Of a DNA stretch of 64,000 nt, positions 22,781 to 34,300 are shown piece after piece. Under the pieces are notes generated by a model. The model was not told where the DNA came from, made no database searches, and saw only the letters and a list, made by a program, of their open reading frames with translations. The DNA is from Phanerodontia chrysosporium (lineage: Eukaryota > Basidiomycota > Agaricomycetes > Polyporales > Phanerochaetaceae), in contig MJGA01000001.1 in the NCBI GenBank assembly GCA_001910725.1, positions 1,798,001 through 1,862,000 on the forward strand. Direction: 5' to 3'. The stretch's first letter is position 1. The number at the start of each line of letters is the position of its first letter. Position numbers and translations under genes: made by a program.

Positions 22781-24955
22781 CTAGAACATGTTTGCGAGCT
22801 TGCTCGCAGCCTCTCTGGCATCCAGGCGGGGCCTCGACGGCTGGACCCTGACAGACTGGCTCATGAACGCGGGCTTCGCCATGCCGAGCGGGTCCATGTC
22901 GTCTGACCGCGCGTGGCCGTTCGCTGCGGGTGCCGATGAGTGCAGCGGCGACTCGAGCGATGCAGACGAAGTGGACTGCGAGAGGGGATGTGGCGAGCTC
23001 GTGCGCGCCGAATGCAGTGGCGACTGTGCACGGAAAGACGGCGAGCGGGCGGACGGGCCAGCGTCCGCAAGCGGGCCCAGCGGCGACGGCGATGGCTTGA
23101 CGAACATGGACTTTGTGCCGTCGACGAGGCGCCCGCCGAGAGGGGGGGCGTCGTTGGTGGGGGAGCGAAAGACGATGTATTCGCTGGTGGTGCAACGGGA
23201 GACGATGGACCAGCCCCTGGTGACTGTAGGGGACTGTTGACAGCGACGGAGGGAAGTGTTGGGGTGTACCTCTGCGCAGGCGAGGCCGGACGAGCGGAAA
23301 GGGGACCCGACACAGAGGGCGCGACGGAAGACGAGCGACTCCCGTTGGTTGCGGGTGCAGTGCTCAAGGGCGGAGGAACGGGCTTCGAGAAGTCTTCCAA
23401 GGGGGGAATGTAGTTTGGCCGTGGCGCCACAACGGGTTTCTGTGGCACATGCTTCTTGTCTGCGTTCTGGATGTCGGGCCGCAATGCCTCGAGTTCGCGA
23501 AGGTGTTGTCGTTCGTACATGATTGAAGACCGAACGTGCTCGATGAGAGCCGTCGTGACATCCTCTGCCACCAGTCGCTTATGTCTGGCCAGTGCACGAT
23601 GAAGGTTTTGTGAGATGCCTTCTGCACGGCGAGCAAGGATCTGCTCGTATCTCTCCGCCTAGCGAACGACGATGGGGTCTCAGTAAAGACGCTAGATAGC
23701 AACCCTGTACGCACCTCTTCGAGATCCTCCAACGCCTCGTCCACCTTCTCCGAACCGATGTTTCGGCTGGCCTTCAAGCGTTCGATATTCCGACGCTTCG
23801 AAATCGTGGTCTTCACCGCCGCTTGGTACTCCTCTAGCACCGAGGTACGCTGCTGTAGAGTCTCCTTTGCCGAGCGCGCGTTCAAGCCCTGGTATCCGAG
23901 CGTATCCCCAATGATAACGCATTCGCTGATACCCTGTGCTTGGTCAAGGTCCGACAAGCTGTGATATGTGCGTCCCAGCTTGCGCAGCGCGTTCCCCAGG
24001 GGCGGGTGCGCCTCTGTTGTGGCGACATTGACGAACTTGTTGCCGACTTCTGATCGCACCGCTCCGAGGGCTGTGCGCAGCGTCAGTCTGCTAAGGTTCA
24101 AAGTAGTCGCTGCGGTGACGTACATTTCCGCACCCTCGACAGCTTGTCGATGGCCTTGGCCGCCTCGAAGAACTGCGTCTCGAGCTTCGTGAGCTCGAAG
24201 CGCGCCCGCTGCAGCTCCTCGTCCTCATCGGGGACGTTGCGGCGGATGAGGCTGAAGCCTGATGAGGTCTTCTTGCGCGTCATGGGCGTCGGCTGGTAGC
24301 CAAAGTCGCTCTCGATGAACGAGCGCAGCTCCTCCTCCTGCATGAGGATCGGGTCCTCGCATATGCGCGCGAGCCAGCGCTGGAGCATGATCTTCACGAG
24401 CCGGTCGTCCTCCTCGTCCGTGGGCGCGGACGTCTGCGCGAGGGGCAGCGCGGGGATGATCGTCTGCGGGTTGTTGTGGATGATGGCGTCGTAGAACTGC
24501 TGGAACTCGACGTACGACCGCGACACATTGCGGTACGTCGTGCCGGTGAAGTTGGACAGATTCGTCTGTGTGCGCATATGCACGCGGTGAGCCGGGCGCA
24601 CGCACGCCGCAGCGGCACGGCCACGCACCTGCGCATCGAACTTGACGAGGATGTCCCGCCTGTTCCTGTCCAGCCCGGTGATTCGCACCTTGAGGTAGGG
24701 CTCCGCCTTCTCGTACTTGACGCCGTTCGCGCCGGTCGTTGCTGTGGGTGAGATAAGGCCAGGCTCGGGTGCACCATAGATCTGAGGTTGTCTACCATTC
24801 CAGCCAGTGTTCCTGCCGTCCGGGGTCTGCGGGCGGGACGAGGGGCGCGAGGACGGCCGCGGGAGATTGGGGATCGGCGTGTTGGGCGTGCGCGGCGTGG
24901 TGGGCCATGGCGGCTGTGGCTCCTCGCCGAACGTCGAGCTGAGGGGGTCGAACAT
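22781..24955 (-). CDS. VPS17: Sorting nexin Vps17 (retromer SNX-BAR)
   Basis: SNX-BAR partner of Vps5 in the retromer coat, which returns receptors from endosome to Golgi. N terminus MFDPLSSTFGEEPQPPWPTT is disordered and Pro-rich. The PX domain reads PYLKVRITGLDRNRRDILVK, an intron, TNLSNFTGTTYRNVSRSYVE, FQQFYDAIIHNNPQTIIPAL and DDRLVKIMLQRWLARICEDP. The BAR part includes ELQRARFELTKLETQFFEAA, GNALRKLGRTYHSLSDLDQA, GYQGLNARSAKETLQQRTSV and NLHRALARHKRLVAEDVTTA. A Pro/Ser-rich tail ends LDAREAASKLANMF at 22781. The frame changes in the G run 23142-23148; one more base joins the tail. Introns near 24585-24630, 24073-24130 and 23660-23715. Confidence 0.93.
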
Positions 24956-25279
24956 GTCGATCGTTGCCAGAGTGGGCAGTGGGCGGCGAGGTCGCCTGAG
25001 TGGGTGTTGTGGACAACGTAGAGGGGATGCTCCAGCGTTCTCGCGCTTGGGGCTTGGGGGGTGTGCCGGCTCGCTGGCACGCGCTTCGGCATCTCAGAAG
25101 CACCGCGCAGACGAGTCTCGACTGCTGCTGCCGTTGTGCCTGTTGACCACAGCAATGTTTCTACATTTTCCACTCGAGTGTAGTACACAGTACAGATGTT
25201 GTATGATATATCGTTCCAATAAACAATGTCGTGCAATAGATGCAACCGCGGCCCGCCTCTGCTTGTCTCACAGAAGCCG
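24956..25279. promoter_or_regulatory. Upstream region of VPS17 / 3' flank of RIB1
   Basis: 324 bp between two genes on the minus strand. The part next to 25279 (ttgtatgatatatcgttccaataaacaatg) is AT-rich and may serve RIB1 3' processing; the part next to 24956 is GC-rich and should hold the VPS17 promoter. No other feature seen. Confidence 0.4.
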
Positions 25280-26786
25280 CTACGAGTAGTCGTCGTCGTC
25301 GTCTTCCCCGGTGGCAATCAGCGGCAGCATGTGCCCCATCCGCAAAACCTTCGTCCGCAGGTACTTATCCAGTCCTCTCCGTAGACGGCTCCCCCACCTA
25401 TCATCGTCGCACCTGCCTCTTTCTTCGCCCACCGCTCCTGCACCACAGGCTTGTCCAGAGGGACTGCGTCGGGCTGCCGGCATGCCCAGCTGCGGGGCAC
25501 CATCGGCACGCGTTCTACAACTCTAATGCCCTCCTTCGTCAACGCCTGCATCTTGTCCGGGTTGTTCGTCAGTACCCGGACACCCTCGCCAGTCTCCGTG
25601 CCCAATCCGAGGTCGCGCAGGATCGCCGCAGCGATTTCGTAGCCGCGCTCGTCGGCCTTGTGACCCAGCATTAGGTTCGCCGTCACGGTGTCGTGCCCGA
25701 GGTCCTGCAGGTTGTACGCGCGAATCTTCGAAAGCAGGCCGATGCCGCGCCTTCCTGGCGCAGATACACGACTACGCCGCGCCCAGGGATCGTCGTCGGC
25801 TCTGCGGTCGCAGAGGATGGGGCAAGGGATGGGCTGCGAGATCTGCCGAATAGCCTCGTCAAGCTGCTCTCCACAGTCGCAGCGCATGCTACCGATCGTT
25901 TCTCCGGTGAAACACTCTGAATGAACGCGAATGAGCGGTGAAGGTATCGAATCCGTCGTGATCGTCGGCTTGGCCTGCGACGGGGTGGATGGTATCTGGG
26001 AATCCTTGGAAAGACGTCCAACATAGGCACCGCGGGTGATGCGGTCCATCTCGGTTTCATCTTCGCTCCATACGGCGTCCAGCGACTGACTCCGTATTGG
26101 CGGCGCGAAGGTTTGGGACGTCTCTGACAGCTGGGCGGGGTCCACGACTATTGCAAGATGCTCCTTGGAATCATGGTTGTTGTGGTATAGGTGCAGGAAG
26201 ACAGGGCCGTGTGGAGTGGGAACCCGCGTCCTGGCCATGCATTTGACTTCGAGTGGCGGTTTCGCAGACTCTGGGGAGGGTGCAAGCGCGGCGGTTGCGG
26301 ACGCCGGATTCGCAGGGGCCTCCGTCACCGCAGGTGCGTGCTATGCATTTCAGTTTCAGCGGTGTGTCACATGGCATGACCTCGCACGCAGAAATGAATG
26401 CTCACCTTTTCAGTGCTCGGCTGTTCATCGACGGCCAGGCCCTCGCGCTTCAGTCGTTGGCTGCGCGGCTCTTGGCGGCTCACGTACTTGAGTCGCGGCC
26501 GCCGCTGCCCCACGGTGCTCGCCGTCTCTGGCTGCCACTTTGTCCAGTCGTACGCCCCCTCGGCTCGCGGATCGCCGACGGCTGGGAAAAAGTCGTGGGC
26601 GTAATGATTGCGAGTGACCTGCGGACCGGACGAGTAGACGGCGGCGAGCATCAGGGGGTCAAGGTCTGCGTCCCGACGCTTGAGGCCGTGTTTCGCGACA
26701 GGCAGGTCAGGGGACGTCAGAAAGTCGAGGAGAGCGAGGTCGGACATGCCGAGGTCGATGCCGCCAAGGTCGTTGTGCGACGGCAT
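25280..26786 (-). CDS. RIB1: GTP cyclohydrolase II
   Basis: First step of riboflavin synthesis: GTP to 2,5-diamino-6-ribosylamino-pyrimidinone phosphate. Exon 1 starts MPSHNDLGGIDLGMSDLALL. An intron from about 26392 to 26351 links STEK to HAPAVTEAPANP, then KCMARTRVPTPHGPVFLHLY. The catalytic domain shows RVHSECFTGETIGSMRCDCG with three zinc cysteines, GRGVVVYLRQEG, RRGIGLLSKIRAYNLQDLGH, TVTANLMLGHKADERGYEIA and RVLTNNPDKMQALTKEGIRV. The end is YLRTKVLRMGHMLPLIAT with an acidic tail (DDDDDYS). The frame is broken three times: near 25860 (one extra or two missing bases), near 25748 (one missing) and near 25370 (one missing). Either the consensus is poor here or this copy is decaying; full domain conservation favours sequencing error. 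Confidence 0.88.
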
Positions 26787-27836
26787 GGTGTGGATGGGCG
26801 CGGCGACGGAGGGGAGCGGTGGCCAGTGAGGAGGTATGCTGTGGTGGACGGTAGGAAATTGGCTGGAAAGGCATCGGTATTTGTACGAGGATCTTGTCCG
26901 GAGGACCGCGTCGGGTCGCTCATTTCAGCCGAGGCACATGTCAGAGCGCCCACAGTCAGATCGCTGACTCAACCAATCGCCGTCCTCGTCCTCGTCCTGC
27001 CCTCCCTTTCCACCTTGCTTACACGCTTTCACTACAACTGTTTATCCTGTGCGCCCTGCCCCTTTCCAGACTATTCCTCCCCCGACGGTCAATCCGACGA
27101 CGTGTGGTTCATGCCGAGCACATACACTGGCGACGTGCGGAGGACCCGCGTCCCAAGGCAGTATCGACACTCGGGACTCTGCAGTAACCCGCCCTTGCGA
27201 AGCTCCAGTTCGGGGAGGCCTAGACGGCACTGGTGCTGTCGGTGACACCATGAAGTGCGGCCTGAGTACGCGCAGCGAGCGCTGCTGCGAGCGACAGCAG
27301 ATGTATCGCCGTATATGATGCTGCTGCAAGTCGGTGGTCCAGGAAGTTGTCCAGTTCATTCGTGCGTAGGCTACAGCATGACGTCGCCGTCGCCGGTCGT
27401 GATTCGGAAGAAGAGAGAGTTACAGTTGAGTGACCGAAAGCGTGCACGCGACATTTGGCACAGCTGGAGTCCCAGCACGGTCTGCTACCCCTCCTCATGA
27501 TGGCCGTATAAGACTTGGCGTACTCCTGAGCAACGCTGCAAGCTACATACCCGAGAGACAACCGCGGCCGCATCATCCCTGCCGCTGCCGGCTCGTGCAG
27601 CGCTGCGCCATCAAAGCAGGGTCGCCCCTTGCGGAGGCTTCCCTGGAAATATCGGGCGCCAGCGGGCCATGGTCGCCGCCAGCCAAAGTGCTATCTTTGT
27701 TCCCACCACGAACCAACTGCGACTGTCGGCCATATAGCCAGAGTCGTGTATGATGCACCACGCTCTGCCAGAACCGTCATAACCTGGTTTTGCGACTCGC
27801 CTCTCGCCCCCTCCCGCACCGCCAGACTGACCGCAC
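26787..27836. promoter_or_regulatory. Long divergent intergenic region, RIB1 / membrane protein
   Basis: 1,050 bp without a convincing gene. A CCAAT box lies at 26973-26977, followed by a T/C-rich tract (about 26980-27090), a likely initiator area for one of the flanking genes. The rest has only short random open frames on both strands. No repeat or RNA gene recognised. Confidence 0.45.
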
Positions 27837-28713
27837 ATGCGTGCCATGGCTTTGGTCCTGGGAATGCTCTGCATGTCTGTTCAGTGAGTGTCTGCAGTCC
27901 TGGCCGCGGGGTAGGCTTTAATAGCACTTGCTTCCCCCCTGCAGGTTCGCCTTGGGGCAGATGACCAGCGATCCGTCGCCATCTGCAGAGCTCGAGGTGC
28001 TTGCCAAACCGCAGGGTGATCCCGAGGTACCGCCGCCGCCGACGCAGACATCGTTCGATGTCCACACTACCTCGTCGCAGTCCTCCGAGTCCCCGTCCAC
28101 CACTTCCACGAGCGACTCTCGCGTACCCTCCGGAAAGCACACCCCCGCGGCCGCAGGCGGCGCCGACAGCAGCTCGTCGCAAAAACCACACCTAGTGCAC
28201 TTCACGCGGACAGACTCCTCGCAGTCGTTGCACACACACACGCGCACGCACCGGCCGCTGCCCACGGCACCCAACCCCGAGGGCCTCCCGCACCCGCCGC
28301 CACCACCACCACCGCACCCCGCGTCGGGCTGGGCGTCGCACAGGCACAAGCGCGGCGCGCTGATCGTCGGCATCGTCTTCGGGGTGCTCGGCGGGCTCGC
28401 GGGACTCGTCGTGCTCGTCACGCTCGGGCGCTGCGTGTACAGCTGGCGGCGCACGCCGGGGCGCGACCGCGTGCGCGCGCTCGTCGAGCGGCACTACCTC
28501 GAGCGCGAGATGGAGGAGCGCGAGCGCGAGGACATCGAGCGGCGCGTACTCGCCGCCGCTGCGTTCCGCCGCCCGCGACGGCCCCCACCGCCCCCGTACC
28601 AACATGCGCCTGCGTACGAACAGGTCGTCACGAGCGACCCGTGCGGGTCCACGCCGCCGCCACCGCCACCGCCGCCGTTGCCGACAGCGGCATCGCACCA
28701 GTTGCCTCCATAG
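27837..28713 (+). CDS. Secreted-type single-pass membrane protein with His/Pro-rich ectodomain
   Basis: Unrecognised. Exon 1 (27837-27883) encodes a signal peptide, MRAMALVLGMLCMSVQ; a 61-bp intron (27884-27944) joins it in frame to FALGQMTSDPSPSAEL. The ectodomain is Ser/Thr/Pro-rich with a His/Pro stretch and no fold I can name. A transmembrane helix (ALIVGIVFGVLGGLAGLVVL, about 28358-28420) follows, then a cysteine (LGRCVYSW), a highly charged region (RHYLEREMEEREREDIERR) and a poly-proline C-terminal tail. The charged segment just inside the membrane probably forms a helix. The ATG at 27837 is chosen because it gives the signal peptide. Likely a surface or plasma-membrane protein; function unknown. 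Confidence 0.72.
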
Positions 28714-29632
28714 CACGTTCTGCCGCACCACCCGTCTTTTTGGATATCCCTTCGCATCAATGGACTTTCGCTCACGTAAATTACCCCAAGGACTCTTTGT
28801 AGAAGCAACTGGGTGGACCTTGTAATTGCCCGTCCGTCTCGAGCTCACTAGGGCTACGGGAGGGGGCGAGCCCTGTCATCTCTGTCTCTAGGAACGCCGT
28901 CGGACGATAGTCTGCGCGTGAAATTTTTACAACCGTTACGGTAATTGCGTCCATTTTGCCATGCAAAAGCACATGCGTGCACCATCTCCAGCACGTCAAG
29001 AAATCGCGTCGGGCGGTGCGAGCTGCAGCAGGGTCTGCAGCGCGTAACGACGTTGTCCGTAACGACATTGCTTGTATGTGCTACTTGCGCTCGCTGATGC
29101 GTGGAGCGCCGTGCGTTCCGACGCGAGACGGATGCACGCGTCTTCGCTTCGAACCCACTTACGACTGCATGCTCAGCCACATCCCATCCGCGAAGACCGC
29201 GCGCGGGCATGGTCCCCGCGATATCGAGGCGCAGCGCATCGCGGTGTGCATGGGACGCGGCTGCTAAGCGGCGTTTGGCGTACGGCCTGGCGGCTCACAC
29301 GGCGCGATCGAAGCCAGATATCGCGCTGGACATCCCATCGGGCAAGCCCATGCGTCATGTTCGTGGACAGCACCGGTGGGGCAGGGCCGCGGGATGCTGC
29401 AATGTACCTCGGACGCTGTAGGTGGGAAGCTCCATGTCAAAGGGGACATCGCGACTCACGCGCAGACATGAAGTGGGATTCGTATGCATCCATTCAATTC
29501 CGGGGGACAACAAGGGCTGGAAACGGCCTAGCGGCAGGCTGTGGCAGGCGGCATCATGGATACGATGGGCTATCAATAGTGGGGACTCCGGCGGCTGGCA
29601 CAGAGGCGGGGCGCGATGGCAGGAAGGAACGA
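28714..29632. other. Intergenic region between convergent genes
   Basis: 919 bp, unusually long for a convergent pair in this window. Several open frames exist but none shows conserved residues or starts with good context. A 9-bp direct repeat CGTAACGAC occurs at 29043-29051 and 29058-29066. Otherwise nothing recognisable. Confidence 0.4.
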
Positions 29633-30958
29633 CTAGATCTGTATGTGAGCAGGGTCGCGCAGAAGCTCGTCGCGCAGCACCACGCACCGATTGAGCATGA
29701 GCCCTTTGAGGGCGCGTATCTCGCGTCTGATCTCCTCCTCTTCAGGCGAGAGCGCCGTCGACATGCCGGTGGCCGTGAAACGGATGTTGGACGGCAGCGC
29801 GTACAGCTGGCTGCTCAGGTAGCCGGTGAAGCTCGACAAGGCTTCGTACGTGTCCCGCGTGTTCTTTCGATCTCTGATGGGCCCCGGTAGCGCCTCGCGG
29901 AGAGCGGACAGCGAAGACTCCAGTGCAGATGGAGGCGGCGGAGGCGGTGCTTTGAATGTCCACACCGAGACGTCGTTCGTCGCGTTCTCCTCGAAGAGTG
30001 TTGATGAGCACAGGACGTTCCAAAGTTCGTTCTGAGGGACATGTGAGCAAGATGACAATCGATTGTTCTCCGCGGTGATTGACACACCTCGAAGGTTGCC
30101 CCTTCGTCCGACTGGAGCCAAGGAAACTTGGCCTCCAGCAGTTGCAGGATGGCTTCCGCTGTGGGCTGCTGCTTCTTCGACTTTAACTCCGCAATGGCCC
30201 GCTCCAAGAGCAATACGTGTGGAATTTCGCGAGACTCGCCGGCGACGTGCCGAACATCGTCCAGAGTCTTGCACTCGGCATAGGGCGGCTCCACGCTGTA
30301 CGCTGGTGGCGACGGAAGAAGAGCGAACGTTGCGTCTTGTGTTGTTTTGAGCTCCTCAATGGATGCGGTAAGCTGAGTCAGAAGACTCTTGTGGTGCGTT
30401 CTTATAGAATGTCTCGCATGGAACGTTTGCGCAATGCGAGGGTATATGAATCGCTAACGACACCAAAAGGGTTGGCGGAAGCGACTTCTATTTGGAGTAG
30501 AGCTAGATGACATACGAAGTAGATCAAGAGCAGTGCAGCGGACCCTCCAGCAACCCACGTAGCTATCCTGAGGATGCCTGCGAGGAGACCAGGTAGATTC
30601 GACGGTGGTGGTTGTGGATAGGTCCGGGGCGGTACTATAGGAGCCTGCACGGGCTTGAACGACATCTTAGGACGCGTCTGAGCGTGTCATAGTCGTAGCC
30701 ACTCACCGCCTCTCTGAGCAGTCCGTCAATCTCTGCGGAATCGAGTCCCTTGTCAGCGAGAAACTTGCGTTTTGCGGAGAGGTCCTCATGTGCGAGCTGG
30801 GGTGAAGACAGGAACGCCCTCGCGCGCTGCAAGAGCTCTGATCTGTCCCCGACAGCAGGAGCAGGGTTCGGCGTGTCCGCACTCGGCTCGCTAGCTACGC
30901 TGCTGGCCTGTGGTGTCGTTGTCGACGCTGGCGGAGGAGAGGGTGCAGCGTCGGACAT
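29633..30958 (-). CDS. PEX14: Pex14-like peroxisomal docking protein
   Basis: Pex14 anchors the Pex5 import receptor at the peroxisome membrane. The first exon (MSDAAPSPPPASTTTPQASS) leads into the Pex14 N-terminal domain: SELLQRARAFLSSPQLAHED and KRKFLADKGLDSAEIDGLLR. The next exon has a Pro-rich linker and a membrane helix (LLAGILRIATWVAGGSAALL, about 30590-30530). Through an intron (about 30512-30454) it continues RFIYPRIAQTFHARHSIRTH and SLLTQLTASIEELKTTQDAT, then LLERAIAELKSKKQQPTAEA, ENELWNVLCSSTLFEENATN and a C-terminal region RREIRALKGLMLNRC ending at 29633. The domain order fits peroxin 14; the long C-terminal half is not the classical coiled coil but appears typical of basidiomycete homologues. 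Divergent from the peptidase gene with 187 bp between starts. Confidence 0.8.
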
Positions 30959-31145
30959 GGTGGTGAGCCGGAGGAGAGTGCGGGGAAGCGCCTAGGCGAG
31001 AAAGCATATGCGTGCGCGCGATATGACGCGAGGCGGGAAAGGAACAGCGAACGTCTATCACAACCGCGTGTGCGACAACCGCAGTACGCCCATGTGCTCC
31101 CAGGGCCGTCCACGATAATTCCTGCATTAATAAGACAACACCGCA
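30959..31145. promoter_or_regulatory. Bidirectional promoter, PEX14-like / M28B peptidase
   Basis: 187 bp between divergent start codons. No TATA or CCAAT box recognised. The AT-rich word attaataagacaac lies about 15 bp upstream of the peptidase ATG. Confidence 0.4.
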
Positions 31146-34100
31146 ATGTTCCAGGACTTGTCTCCGACAGCCATGAGCGAGAAGGACACCTACCCGGTCG
31201 ACCTCAAGACCCTCGAGGATCAACCCGCCGCGCCCCCACCCCGCTGGAGCCGGCTGAGCAGGAAGCTGTGGCTCGTCGGCCTGGCTGCGGCGTACTGTGT
31301 CGCTAGAGAGGGCATCGCGGCATGCTTCCCTCCAGACGAGAACTGGACGGACGCCTTCCACCAGTCTAGCCTGCTGCCTTGGGATCCGACAAAGGCTGAG
31401 AAGCTGTTCCTGTGAGTTCACGAGAGAACTGAAATTCATTCGTTGTATCGGCTGACGCCCTTCCCAAGGTCTGTGCCAGATGAAGCTAGCGCATTAGCTG
31501 CTTCCAGGGCATACGCTACGCATCCCCACCTTGCGTCATCTAAAGAGGACTTTGAAGACGCCAAGGTCATCCTCAAGCTGTTCCAGGAAGAGTTCAATAT
31601 TTCCGCACCGCCAGATGTACCCGTATTCCCTGCGGGCACTGAAGCGTCTCGGAATGCCACGCTCAGCATCAGGAGGCTTTCAGGCCCTACAGCATGGATC
31701 GATGTCTACTACCCCATAATGAACACGCCGTTGGACCGCGCCCTCCAGATTGTTGATGGGGACGGCAACACCATTTGGGACGCAGACTTGGTCGAGGATG
31801 GAGACCCCTTGGACCCAGAGGCGGCCAAGTACAAGGACTACATTCCGACCTGGCACGGGTTGAGCCGTAACGGCGAGGCCGAGGGCCAACTCATCTATGC
31901 CAACTATGGACGGAAAGAAGACTATGACACGCTCGTTGAGAGAGGCACCAACTTCACCGGCAAGATTGTCCTAACCCGCTATGGCGGAATCTTCAGAGGC
32001 CTCAAGGTAACGGCTTCAGTTCGTGCCGTGCCCCGCTCGACCGCTAAATCGTTCTAGATCGCAGGCGCACAGAGCCTCGGGGCGGCTGGCGTGCTCATCT
32101 ATTCGGACCCTCGTGACGACGGCAGTGTCACGACAGAAAACGGGTACGAACCCTACCCCGCCGGCCCTGCCAGGAACCCCACCGCGGTGCAGCGCGGTTC
32201 CGTCCAGTTCTTGTCGCTCTACCCCGGTGATCCGACCACCCCCGGATACCCCGCGTACGAGAACGCCACCCGCACCGAGGGCGAGAACATCCCAAAGATC
32301 CCCAGCCTTCCTATCTCCTGGGCGAACGCGCAGCGCCTCCTTGCTGAGATTTCGGATGACCATGACGCGCGTTCGCTGACTGGCAAGCCTAGTCAGAGGA
32401 TCGTTCGGCTGGTCAACCATGGTAAGTGTCATTGGAAAGTGCTCATGTATACTCGTACTCATCGTAGCACCAGTGGACGACAAGGTCATGCCTATTTGGA
32501 ATACCATGGCGGTTATTCCTGGCCACCTCCAGAATGAGACGGTACTCATTGGGTGTCACCGTGACGGTCAGTCTTCAATATTCGGTGAGACATATCGAGT
32601 CTGAATGCTAGTAGCATGGGTGATGGGAGCTGCGGACCCTACCTCTGGGACTGTATCCCTGCACGAAGTCATCAAAGGGTTTGGCACCTTGCTGAGGAGC
32701 GGCTGGAAACCGGTGAGAAACATTGTCATCGCGAGTTGGGATGCAGAAGAGGTAGCTATTCAACAGCTGATAACACCCCGCTGCATACTGATGACGCGTA
32801 GTACGGCCTCGTGGGCAGCACCGAATTTGCTGAAGACTTTGCCGACTGGATCTCCGAGAATGTCGTCAGCTATATCAACTTAGGTATGTGTCTCCTATCG
32901 CTCTCGTAGGTATGATCTTATGCATCTGCTGCAGATGTATCTGTCGCGGGCTCCCAATGGAGTCCTGCGGCGTCCCCATCACTCGCCCACCTCATCCACA
33001 AGACTGCCCTTGACATTCCGCACCCCACCGACCCTGGACGGACGCTCTGGGATGCCCGCACCGACGTCGGCCCGTACTCTGGCGACGCCGACGCAGAAGC
33101 ACTCAAGATTTACGAAGAGCGGCTGCGCGGACAGTCGCTCAGCACCGGCATCTACCCCCTTGGCTCCGGCAGCGATTACACGGCATTCCTGCAGAGGCTC
33201 GGCGTACGTCCTGGCCCACGGCGCCCGTCCAATCTGGTTGGCTGACCCGTTCCGCAGATTGCGAGCATGGACCAGGGCTTCGGCGGGTCTCCGTCCGATG
33301 CCGTCTACCACTACCACTCCATCTACGATTCGCAGCGCTGGCAGGAACTCTATGCTGATCCTGGCTTCCACCGTCATGTGAGCCGCGTGTCCGCGCGGGC
33401 TTTGTCCGGCCGCTGACCGATCCGCACTCGCCCAGGTCGCCGTTGCCAAACATCTGGGCCTCGTCGCCCTGCGCATTGCGGACTCCATCGTCCTCCCTCT
33501 CAACACCACGCAGTACGCGCTCGAGCTAGACGAGTACCTCGAGTTGTACGTGCCCGCTTAGCGTTGTTCTGCGTGCTGTCGCTCACTACACGCCCAGCGT
33601 CCTGAACGACGCGCCTTCAGACGTCGCCGCCGCTGTGGACTTCAAGGGCCTGCGGCACGCGTTCAAGAAGGTTCAGCGCGCGAGCCACAAGCTGGACAAA
33701 GAGAAGGCTGCCGCGGAGAAGCGCTTCAAGAAGGCCCTCGCAAGAGTACCGCGGCGAGGCGCGTCCTTCGGCGCGCGCTGGGCGCAGCGCGTGCTCGCGA
33801 TGCTCATGGGCAGGCGCGACCCCGTGCACGAGCTCCACAGAGCGGCCCGCCGCGTGCAGCGTGCGAACGATAGGCTCGTCGCATTTGAGAAGGGCTTCCT
33901 CGACGAGAACGGTATCAAGGAGCGCGAGTGGTACAGACACCTTGTCATCGCGCCCGGAAAGTGGCTTGGTAGGTGTCTCCCGCATGTATGAGCAATTGTC
34001 GAGGATGCTGATACAACGTCTCTCAGGGTACGGTGCTACGCCTCTGCCATCGATCTACGACGCGTTGGTTTACGAGAAGAATGTCACTCGCGCACAGGAG

Positions 34101-34157
34101 GAGGTCGAGCGTGTAGAGCACTTGCTTCACAAGATTGCGAGAACGCTCAAGCCCTGA
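31146..34157 (+). CDS. VPS70: M28B zinc peptidase-like protein (Vps70/glutamate carboxypeptidase II family)
   Basis: Type II membrane protein of the transferrin-receptor/GCPII family. A short cytoplasmic part is followed by a membrane anchor (KLWLVGLAAAYCVAREGIAA, residues about 41-60). The protease-associated domain includes KIVLTRYGGIFRGLKIAGAQ and GAAGVLIYSDPRDDG. The peptidase core keeps the metal site: GCHRDAWVMGAADPTSGT (His and Asp), SWDAEEYGLVG (catalytic and metal Glu), YINLDVSVAGSQWSP (Asp) and YHYHSIYDS (last His). The C-terminal dimerisation domain has HLGLVALRIADSIVLPLN and ends VEHLLHKIARTLKP. About nine introns, for example about 31412-31468, 32006-32056 and 32570-32613. ATG at 31146 is used; a second at 31173 is possible. 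Active-site residues look intact. Yeast Vps70 is linked to vacuolar sorting; substrate unknown. Confidence 0.92.
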
Positions 34158-34300
34158 TATTCCCGTTCGAGTGTTGAGCAGTCTGTGTAGAATACTATGA
34201 ATACAGCGAGCATACATATTAGTGACTGCGAGCCTATGGGTGGCATAGTGCATCCAAGCAATGGTCTAAACCCCAAGAAATATATGTCTCTTATCAAGGT

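Noticed and set aside
26236..26380. Apparent duplication in RIB1 (LKLKCIART versus LEVKCMART)
   Set aside because: The first copy falls inside an intron that splices cleanly (GTGAGC...GCATAG); the likeness is short and probably chance.
29072..29890. Plus-strand frame between convergent genes
   Set aside because: Runs into antisense of the PEX14-like gene and has no conserved residues.
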